From positions 1 to 31,991 of the IMG/VR virus record IMGVR_UViG_3300023170_000111: a stretch of DNA of 31,991 nt; one strand, 5' to 3'. Origin of the DNA: a virus. The translations under genes and the position numbers were made by a program. The notes beneath the pieces were generated by a model. That model was given only the letters and a program-made list of their open reading frames with translations, did no database searches and had not been told where the DNA came from. Below, piece after piece: positions 22,501 to 30,700 of the stretch; the first letter of the stretch is position 1, and the number at the start of each line of letters is the position of its first letter.

Positions 22501-25500
22501 AGATATAACGAAGAAAACTTTATTATAACTGTTTTGGATGCCGGAGACTCTACGGCAGTAAATACAGGAGACATTATTTACATTGATGAACAATATGTTC
22601 AGATCAACTCAAACGTCATTACTTCTACAGAAGTAACCTCCGGTTCTTTGGTTATCACATTACCAAATAGTTTCTTCCAAGGAGAGGGTCAAGGTGCTCT
22701 AGCTGTTTATCCAAAACTTAAACTAACTGCTACGATTGAGATTGATAAGGCAAGACCTAGACTAAAGACTGCTATTAGGAATAAGAGACTCTCTGTTGTA
22801 TCCGGTGGTGATAGAATCATTCCATTTAGAGGAACTGATTACGACGCAGAAACTATTGAAGTATTAACATATTCAGATGCCTTTAAGTTAAGATATGTTT
22901 ATGAAGGTACATCTTCTACTCCCCCAGATGCTGATGCTGACGGAAATCTTGTAAGTGGAACTGACATTACTTACAAGTATACTTTTGATAGCGGACAGAG
23001 AGATACTTTCTACGATGTTTCTAGAATCATTCTCAAACCAGGATTTGATGCTCCTACTGGTCAGTTATTGATTGCTTTTGATTACTTCGAGCATTCTCTT
23101 GGAGATTTCTCTACAGTTGATTCTTATATACACCAAGCAGGTGTAACAGCTTCAGAAATCCCAACATTTAACTCTTCTGTATATGGAACTGTAAGTCTAA
23201 AAGACGTAATCGATTTTAGACCTAAAGTAGATAGCACTTCTATTATTAGCGGTTTCCAAGATACATCCATCTTAAGTGAGGCATCTGCTCTCTCGTTCAC
23301 TGGTCCATCGGGTATTCCATCTTTAACACCAGCCACAGATAAAAACCTAGAGTATACTTTTACGTTCTCCGAAAGTCAGTATCTAGGAAGAATGGATGGT
23401 GTGTTCCTAACAAAACGTGGAGAGATTGTTGTAGAGCAAGGAAACCCTTCATTAAACCCATCCAAACCAGAAATCATTGATGATTCCATCGCTCTCGCTT
23501 ACTTAAACATTCCTGCTTTTACAAATAGCACCAAGGATGTAAGGATTATTCCTGTGGATAACAGACGTTATACCATGAGAGATATTGGCAAGTTAGAGAA
23601 GCGTATTGAACGCCTTGAGTTCTACACTACGCTAAGCATTCTTGAGCAACAGGCACTAAACATGCAGGTTAAGGATGACTTGGGTATTGATAGGTTCAAG
23701 TCTGGATTCTTTGTTGATGCTTTCGAGGCACATTCTGTTGGTAATCTTGGTTCTATTGATTACCAATGTGCTATCGATTCACAGCAGTCTGTATTAAGAC
23801 CTCAAGCAAAAGAAGATAGTTTCTTATTGAAAGAAGTTAATACCAGGAACGATCAAAGAGTTCTTGCTGGATATGTTAACAACAATGGTGTTATCACCCT
23901 GCCCTACACAGAACAGAAACTCTTAGGAAATGACAACGCTACAAACACCGTCAACCCCAATCCATTTGTTGTACTTCAGTATGTTGGAGATGCTAACGTT
24001 TCACCAACTATCGATCAGTGGTATGATTCTTCTGTAGAACCATTAGTTGTTGATACCAACACAAAGTTAAACTCTATTCTCTTGGCAAAAGATGATTCCA
24101 AAGAATCACTTTCTAGTTTGTATGATTCTTTCATTGTTAACTGGGTAGGTACAGATAAAACTCTATACAATATTGAGTCTTTATCTGATATCAATACAGA
24201 TAATATTATCTCCTCTACAACTGCTGCCAGCATTGCTAGTTCTTCTAACGTAAGTCCACAAAATAATGAGTTGGGCAAAGGAGTTAATAGTAAGATTGTC
24301 AATGGAAGATCTGTAGCTACTGGAGTTCAGTTCTTTGCTAGATCTATCCCCATTAAGTTTACTCTAAACAGACTTAAACCAAATACAAAGATCTACGTTT
24401 ATCTAGATGATAGAGATGTTGGAAGGTGGGTTTGCCCTGATATCTCTTATACTGGTATTGCCGGTAACTCTCTATCTACTTTTGGTAACGAATTAGTAAC
24501 TGATGTCAACGGTAGTTTGAGTGGTATTGTTCTAGTTCCTGCTGGAGCTCCACCAAGACTAAACACCAGATGGACAGGAGATGTTAATACAGTACAGTAT
24601 GATCTATCAGCCGAAGAAGTAAGAGTAACAGAAGGATCTAAAACATTCCTCTTCTCTTCTGGTGTTTCTAATGAATCCAAAGAAAATCTAGACACCTACG
24701 CTGAGGTACAGTTCTATGCTTCTGGTGTGATGCCCTCCAATCCACAGAGCATCGTCTCTACTGGTATTGCTTATTTCAAGGCAAACGAGGGTGTTCAACT
24801 TGCTAACAGCAATACAGATCAGGAACTAAAACCAAATCCACTGGCACAAACGTTCAAGGTAGAAGGATATCCAGGCGGAGTATTTACAACCGGTGTTGAT
24901 GTCTTCTTCTCCAAGAAGAGTAATGATATTCCTATTAGAGTATATCTAACTAACGTAGAGTCTGGAGTTCCAGGAAAGTATATTGTACCAGGAACTCAGA
25001 TTAGTCTTTCCCCAACTACAAAGTTAAAGGCGTATTTAACAGGAGATACAGATTCTGTCTCCTTATTTAAAGGAGAGAACATTACCGGAGCATCTTCTGG
25101 TGCTGTTGGACCTTTGGTTGATGTCTTAGATAAAAATGGTATCTCTTTAGGTGATGAGTTAAGCACTTCTTTCACGATTACCAAAGAACAAACATATACG
25201 CTGATTCTCTCTAATCATAATGGAGTTTCCTTTATTCAAGATGAAGATTTAAATATTTCATCTGTAACTCAATATAACTCTACAAACAATAGACTTGCTG
25301 TTGTTACTCTTGCTAAAGACTCTGGTAGAGTTGTTGATCTAAAAGTTAAAAGTGTTGGCGAGAAGTACAATGGCGCTTCGATTACAATCGAGAGTCCACA
25401 ACTTCCAGGTGGCAGTATTGCTTCTGCTGATATCCAAGTTTCTAATGGTTCTGTTTACAACGTTGACCTAGTTCTATCTGGAAAAGGATATACCGAAGCA

Positions 25501-27594
25501 CCTTCTGTGATTATTAAAGGTATTGGAACAGGGGCTACTGGAGCAAATGTTGAGTCTGTTATCGAAATCGACACGCCTGCCGTACAGATGGGTGTTGCCA
25601 CAGATTCAGATCTAAGCGAAACCAACTCTGTTACTCCAACTTTATTCAAGTTTAAGTATCCTGTATATCTCCAAGATAACACAGAATATGCTTTAGCGAT
25701 TGAAACTGATTCCTTAGAATATGAACTATGGGTATCTAGACTTGGTGAAGATGAAATCACTACCCAGGCATCGGTAACTACACAACCTTTACTTGGTTCC
25801 GTGTATAAGTCACAAAATACTGGTAACTTCACCGAAGATCTGTTTGAAGACATTAAGTTTACTTTATACAGAGCATCGTTCTTCACAAATGCTACTGGAG
25901 AGTTAAGACTCACTAACGAGAACTTAGGATATGAATCACTTAATGTTTCTCCTTTCGAAACCAGTGCTAAATCTCCTGTCAACTCTACGTCTCCCTTGTT
26001 TAAGGGCAACAACTCTATTGTTAAAGTAAATCACAGAGACAATGGATTCGAAGATACCGGAAAATCCTACGTATACTTCAAGGAAGTTGAAGATGTAGGT
26101 GGAGTTTCGGCGGTTACTCTAAATGGATCACTATTTAAAGTATCTAACAGTGGTATTGACTCCTATAACATCACCAGTCCAAGCAGAGCAGGTTCTAGTG
26201 TTATTGGAGGTGGATCTAGAGTATTATCAACTTATAATAGAAAGTATGAAAAACTATATGCTCAAGTAGCATATCTACAGTTAAATAATACTTCTATTCA
26301 GGCAATGGTAAAAACTACCGACATTGTTCCTGTAGATTCCGAGACTACTAACTTTGTTTCTTATCAAGAAAACGATTTCGAGAAAACTTTCTTAAACGAG
26401 CAGCATTACTTTACCAATCAAAAAGTGATTGCTTCTAGAATCAACGAAGTGTTCAACTCAGTTGATAAATCCCTAGAATATAAGATTAACTTATCCAGCA
26501 CAAGTGAAACTGTATCTCCAGTTATTGATTTGAACGCTGCTTCTGTCAAAACAGTCTCTAACAGAGTAGAGAATGCTTCCGGCAGAGAAGCAAGATACGG
26601 TAAGAGATATCAAGAACTTCGTTTCTTACCTTCTTATGAAGTTAACTTCCTGGTTATCGGTGACCCATCTCAGATTACTGTAGGATGTACTGTTACCGGA
26701 ACTACTTCCGGTGCTATTGGTTCCATCATTGCTTTCGACGGTGTTGCAACAGCATCCATTAACGTATCAACTACATCCAACTTTATTGTTGGAGAATCTA
26801 CTCTTATTGTAGACCCCGTAGGTACTACTATTACATCTGCTACAACTAGCATCAATGGCATTTCCGAAGAAACATTCCAGTTCTCGGAAGGTTCTAATGT
26901 CGTTGCTTCTTATCCCCTAGAACTAACTACAACATACGATAATACAATCAACGGTAAGATTGTTGAGTGGGATTCCAAGGATAAAGTTCTAGTCGTAGAT
27001 ACTCCATACGAACCTATCAATGGAGACTATGATTCTGAGATCTCACCAGGGTCTGCCTATGTAAGATCTGCTGATCCAGTGGAACAACAACCAGATATTT
27101 TTAGAGTTGGCGATATTATCAAGTCCGCCGATGATAAGTATCTAAATGTAGGAACTATGACTCTTTCTTCCGGTGTTGACTTTGTTTCTGATGTAGAATC
27201 CAAAAATAGTTCTTCTGCTGCTAAGTATGTTTCTAAAGAGACATTCATTAATACACCAGGAACATCTATTGATGTTCGTGTTACAGCAACGGTTAAGGAT
27301 ACAGAAAATGTCAAAGTGTTCTATAAGTTTAAGAAAGCTTCTAGTCAAGAAAACTTTGATGATATTAACTGGGTGGCATTCAACGTTGATGGAAATCCAG
27401 ACAACACGGATATTGCTACTTCCGGCAACTCTATCTCTGGAAACTACGAAACACAAGCAGAATATCAAGAGTTTAAATATAGTGTAAGTAACTTACCCGA
27501 GTTTTCTTCTTACGCTGTTAAGATCGTTATGAAGACAGATGAACCTGCTTTCCCACCTAAGATCCAAGATTTAAGAGCAGTAGCTTCTTACTAA
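19519..27594 (+). CDS. DUF4815 virion structural protein (baseplate/tail periphery)
   Basis: This 2691-residue protein has the DUF4815 N-terminus: TPYFDDFDADKNFYKVLFRP, then RELTTLQSILQNQIESIGRY. A conserved helical block near residues 1348-1400 reads RRYTMRDIGKLEKRIERLEF. Downstream blocks typical of cyanophage relatives are PLAQTFKVEGYPGGVFTTGV (near 1775) and a module at about 2043-2125 with YLQDNTEYALAIE, WVSRLGEDE and KSQNTGNF. The C-terminus (YAVKIVMKTDEP, then LRAVASY) also matches that group. It has G-x-GY modules like those of the giant wedge protein. Position after gp8 suggests a role at the wedge tip or in fibre attachment, where T4 has gp9 and gp10. The start has only a distant AGGA (19502-19505). 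It follows a strong terminator with no obvious new promoter. Confidence 0.82.
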   Translation: MPQKTNINATPYFDDFDADKNFYKVLFRPGYSIQSRELTTLQSILQNQIESIGRYTFKQGQQVVPGEVGLNTKLDYVKLSSVSEVGVGQPDGTIVYQTYDISLLVGQKLRGITSGVIANVVDTALATTTESDTLFVTYVNSGDDNNETTFRQGETLEVVNGINTPLLVVGIDGSVLPTSITIENPITGDQTVIGSPAMGFASAVEVEEGIYFVNGFFVKNKKQILVIDKYSSRTSAKVGFRIVEEIVTPQQDGSLFDNARGYSNASAPGAHRFKITLNLVEVGYSDKTDNNFVQLLKVNQGVIEKEVEKADYSLLEDTLARRTYDESGDYVVDTFKTEVREYYQQNGNNGIYRLGSSGTVNGLSEAEAESKMILAVGPGKAYVRGYEIVNKATKNVEVDKARDILTKDNVLLKSTGLATYKITNLSGTVPLNTVGGELTSYPDVYLNTVFNDGTVGLNGLEAEGYFKSTVNRRSQPFGLDVGIKTLYLQLTDDVPTLELIPDELWFSKTVSGGVPTTVDKVTVIGKSIVNRNVVNSEATQLFAEVTVLAQKSILDTYLFEYDENGSGRYRYFWTSEATAFTETPWAFVVDYNDTIHPVAGIAKPKNYSLVRRAEGFNEDLDKILSKGRAEDGSRPYNATFNFSYFAPRFFTKLKLETSPTTGFTPGKYVVGRDSKAYGVVESDETRNYSFGKNLFVTTLSGTFRPGETIIDEDGVSLKIAQENTISHFVVNYRGSGYADSGPTRAKLVINGREFDTAVVEAKVEGGGIYAAEIVNNNEIRQQYVSPPVVTVTPDQGGVNNARITAVLNKDTVLTYSNQNIKSFNSVYDSYTFTADIDTTKAEYAESVQVTSFTFSGEKGNKYLVSNGFATDLSQTLKRGDLIQYTDDAGQVIRNVVQSYTDSEGVVKSRILLDYTLGANVTNATVVRVRPVLENATKSSLIFPTGSKQVASLVKDTEDTRFKYYIRKDFVSELAAAGSTVTFSAQLTSGTQRFARYNEENFIITVLDAGDSTAVNTGDIIYIDEQYVQINSNVITSTEVTSGSLVITLPNSFFQGEGQGALAVYPKLKLTATIEIDKARPRLKTAIRNKRLSVVSGGDRIIPFRGTDYDAETIEVLTYSDAFKLRYVYEGTSSTPPDADADGNLVSGTDITYKYTFDSGQRDTFYDVSRIILKPGFDAPTGQLLIAFDYFEHSLGDFSTVDSYIHQAGVTASEIPTFNSSVYGTVSLKDVIDFRPKVDSTSIISGFQDTSILSEASALSFTGPSGIPSLTPATDKNLEYTFTFSESQYLGRMDGVFLTKRGEIVVEQGNPSLNPSKPEIIDDSIALAYLNIPAFTNSTKDVRIIPVDNRRYTMRDIGKLEKRIERLEFYTTLSILEQQALNMQVKDDLGIDRFKSGFFVDAFEAHSVGNLGSIDYQCAIDSQQSVLRPQAKEDSFLLKEVNTRNDQRVLAGYVNNNGVITLPYTEQKLLGNDNATNTVNPNPFVVLQYVGDANVSPTIDQWYDSSVEPLVVDTNTKLNSILLAKDDSKESLSSLYDSFIVNWVGTDKTLYNIESLSDINTDNIISSTTAASIASSSNVSPQNNELGKGVNSKIVNGRSVATGVQFFARSIPIKFTLNRLKPNTKIYVYLDDRDVGRWVCPDISYTGIAGNSLSTFGNELVTDVNGSLSGIVLVPAGAPPRLNTRWTGDVNTVQYDLSAEEVRVTEGSKTFLFSSGVSNESKENLDTYAEVQFYASGVMPSNPQSIVSTGIAYFKANEGVQLANSNTDQELKPNPLAQTFKVEGYPGGVFTTGVDVFFSKKSNDIPIRVYLTNVESGVPGKYIVPGTQISLSPTTKLKAYLTGDTDSVSLFKGENITGASSGAVGPLVDVLDKNGISLGDELSTSFTITKEQTYTLILSNHNGVSFIQDEDLNISSVTQYNSTNNRLAVVTLAKDSGRVVDLKVKSVGEKYNGASITIESPQLPGGSIASADIQVSNGSVYNVDLVLSGKGYTEAPSVIIKGIGTGATGANVESVIEIDTPAVQMGVATDSDLSETNSVTPTLFKFKYPVYLQDNTEYALAIETDSLEYELWVSRLGEDEITTQASVTTQPLLGSVYKSQNTGNFTEDLFEDIKFTLYRASFFTNATGELRLTNENLGYESLNVSPFETSAKSPVNSTSPLFKGNNSIVKVNHRDNGFEDTGKSYVYFKEVEDVGGVSAVTLNGSLFKVSNSGIDSYNITSPSRAGSSVIGGGSRVLSTYNRKYEKLYAQVAYLQLNNTSIQAMVKTTDIVPVDSETTNFVSYQENDFEKTFLNEQHYFTNQKVIASRINEVFNSVDKSLEYKINLSSTSETVSPVIDLNAASVKTVSNRVENASGREARYGKRYQELRFLPSYEVNFLVIGDPSQITVGCTVTGTTSGAIGSIIAFDGVATASINVSTTSNFIVGESTLIVDPVGTTITSATTSINGISEETFQFSEGSNVVASYPLELTTTYDNTINGKIVEWDSKDKVLVVDTPYEPINGDYDSEISPGSAYVRSADPVEQQPDIFRVGDIIKSADDKYLNVGTMTLSSGVDFVSDVESKNSSSAAKYVSKETFINTPGTSIDVRVTATVKDTENVKVFYKFKKASSQENFDDINWVAFNVDGNPDNTDIATSGNSISGNYETQAEYQEFKYSVSNLPEFSSYAVKIVMKTDEPAFPPKIQDLRAVASY

Positions 27595-27595
27595 T

Positions 27596-27796
27596 ATGAA
27601 TAACTATATTAAGGTAAAGGGTCACGAAAACTTATATCGTGACCCGGAAACCGGTGCCATTGTTAATACCGATAAACCTGTTAGAAACAGTATTGCTAAT
27701 AGGTTCTCTACAATAACTACTGACATAAATAATCTTAAAGAAGACGTGTCAGAAATCAAACGTTTACTCCGTCAGTTAATCGAAAATGGCAATTAA
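27596..27796 (+). CDS. Small conserved-type protein with C-terminal coiled coil
   Basis: This 66-residue protein begins with IKVKGHENLYRDPETGAIVN. The pattern V-x-GH-x-x-L-x-RD-x-x-TGAI-x-N resembles short proteins I recall from T4-like cyanophage structural operons; their function is not known. Residues about 37-64 (FSTITTDINNLKEDVSEIKR and on) have regular heptads and probably form a coiled coil. The ATG comes one base after the DUF4815 stop, and its last 11 bases overlap the next gene, so all three are likely translated in sequence. A small oligomeric linker or chaperone for the fibre gene is possible but unproven. Confidence 0.75.
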   Translation: MNNYIKVKGHENLYRDPETGAIVNTDKPVRNSIANRFSTITTDINNLKEDVSEIKRLLRQLIENGN

Positions 27797-30700
27797 TCGA
27801 AAGGAAGTTTTTAGATCAGATACCTTTGAACAACAAAGGGAAAAGATCAATGAAGTCGCCCAGGATCTGTTCGACATCGCTACAGGTGTAACTCCTATTG
27901 ATCGATTGCTAATCGATGGGGGATTACAACCAGGAGAGATTATTGATTCGACTGGCAGTGCCGGAGAAGACGGACAGTTTCTTAAAGTTAATAAAGAAGG
28001 AAAACTTCTTTGGAAATCTCTCACTATCGAGAACGTATTGTGGGTGTCGAAAGACGGAGACGATGCCAACGACGGTCTAAGTGCTGAGACAGCAAAAGCA
28101 TCTATCGGGGCTGCTCTTAGAACAGCACAGAGAGGATTCTTTGGTAAGTTATGTGACGGTGCTAACAATATTCTGTTAAACAGAAAACTTCTCCAGGATG
28201 AAGTAGTCGGAGAACTTCTAACCGAGTATAAGGATTATGCCAGAGGCAACAGATGGATTGATGCCTACGACACTATCCAGAACAACGTTGATTATATTGC
28301 TAACGAAGGATTCGAGAGAGGACTAGCGAGATACCTATTAATCAATCCAGGATTTACTGTTCCTAACGGAAACCAGGAATGCATCGATGACGTAAAACTA
28401 TTCATCGATGCTGTTGCTTTCAACATGAAATATGACGGCAACAATAAGGTATATGACTATGCTGAAGTATATACCATTTCCGAGTTTGGTGATCTTATTA
28501 CAGGTGAGAGAGATGCTTCCGCTATTGTATATCAGGAAGTTGCCTATGTAATGATGGAGGTAATGAGACAAGATGCTACCGCTGTCATTGAAGGTACTCA
28601 TGGACTCACTCCAGTATTTGATAGCACTATTGTTCTAGATCCCCTAGCAATCTTTGATCAGACATCTGCTGAAGCTGCTGATCTCATTAGAAGAAATAAG
28701 AACTTTATTGCTGCTGAAGGTTACGACCGAATGATTGCTAACCCAGCATTTGCTGGATTTGTCGGAACAGGAACACCACAAGATTGTATTGATGACGTAC
28801 TAGATGTATTAGATGCTATCATCTACAACCTAACATATGGTGGTAACGATAGAGTATATGACGCCGCTAATGTATATGTAACAGGAACGTTCAATGGCGA
28901 AGCAGTTTCTACTCTACTAGATGCTGAAAGAGATGAAGCTGTAAATGTATACGAGAATGCTAGAGATGTAGCAATCGATGTAATGAGAGGCATCACTGTT
29001 ACTCCAATTAGCGGAACACAAAATACATTCACTCAGGTTATTGATCCTTATGTATTACCCGATCCTGCTAATCCAGACTGTGCTGATCAAGCAACTAAGA
29101 TTGCTGACTTGACAACAATCATCACCGATGCCATTGGAACAGATTCTGGTGTTGGTGATCTAACTGGATTTACAAGAACAGAACCCACACCTGCTGTCGA
29201 TTACGGTGCTGGATGTACTGATGTTGCTTCTGCTATCTGGGCATTAACACTAATCTATCTACAAGCAATCGGTAGTGATGCTACTCCCGGCAACTTAGAC
29301 GGTATTACTAGAACTAGCAACAACAGATTTGTATTTCCTGACTCCCCTGCCGAGTCTGGTAGATGGAAGGATGCTAGAAACCTAATCTTCTCCAACATGG
29401 AAGAGATTCAGGATAGATCTCTTGCCGAGATTGCTCTTGAATATCCTGATTTTAACTTCCCCGAAGATGATACAGAAAATAGATTCTCTAGATATAAAGA
29501 CTCTTATCGTCTCATTCAGCAAAACCGTAGAGAGATTGTAGATAGATCTCTTGCTGAGATTGCCAATAACTATCCTTTATTCTCTTATCCTGGTGATCCA
29601 GTAGAGACAAGACTATCGAGATATAAGGATGCCTATCGTTCTATTCAACAAAACAGAACTCTAATCGCTGAGTTATCATATGATGATATGGTCCTTGAAG
29701 GTCTTACCCTCCAAGGAACCCCAGAACAATGTAAGCGTGATATCGGATACTTTATTGATGCTGTATCCCTAGATTTATTCTTAGGTGGATCTAATACCTA
29801 TACTAGAAAGTATCTATTAAACTATTACGACGAGACCAATACGTTTATCCTTAATGGTTTGGATGGAGAAGAAGCAGCATCTATTGTTGCCTTCACTAAT
29901 GCCGAGGCAATCATGGGTGCTGTAATCAGCAACCAGTTGAACGTTACTCTCCCTACAACTAGAGCGTATCAGTTAGATGATGGAACCAACACTGCAGGTG
30001 AAGCATTTGACAGAGGTCTAGTTCTTTACAGAGATTTAACTCAACTTGTAGGTGCTCCAACCTATGAGTTTGGTAGTGCCAATGATACTGGTAGCAACCA
30101 GGCGGCAAACTCCTGTACTGATGTCAAGTCTACCTTAAACGTTCTAGTTACATATGTAACTGATGTTCTAAATGCTGAGATTGCTGTGGATAACAGTGGT
30201 TTTGCTGTAATCCCCGATGAACTAAACGTACCACAGGGTAGATATCAGGATGCTTCTAATCTAGTATTTGCTAACAAGAATGAGATTGCTGATAGAGCAT
30301 TAGCACAGATTGCTATTGATCATCCAGACTTTGTGTTCCCTGGTGATCCTGCCAGCAATCAAGAGAACTATCGTTATTATGATGGATATCGTTTGATTCA
30401 ACAGAACAAGAATGATATTGTTGACCAGGCATACGTAGACACTTCCGCTTACATCATTGCCAACCCATTATTGTTCCCCAACTTCAATACTGGTGATGTC
30501 GTTACTAACCTCGCTGCTGTAGAAGTTAAGTGCCGTAGAGATATCGGATACTTCACCGATGCTGTATCTTTAGATGTCTTCACCAGAGGAAACAGATACA
30601 CCAGAGACTTTACTCTCTTCCATTACGACGAGTTTGGCAATAGACTTCCTCAACTAGACGACGAGGAGCATTTAGCATCTATCTATGCTTGGGGTCAAGC

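Noticed and set aside
25455-26012. 185-codon minus-strand frame inside the DUF4815 gene
   Set aside because: It is antisense to a segment with clear conserved motifs (YLQDNTEYALAIE, WVSRLGEDE). It reads as a Ser/Val-rich shadow with no promoter or SD site.
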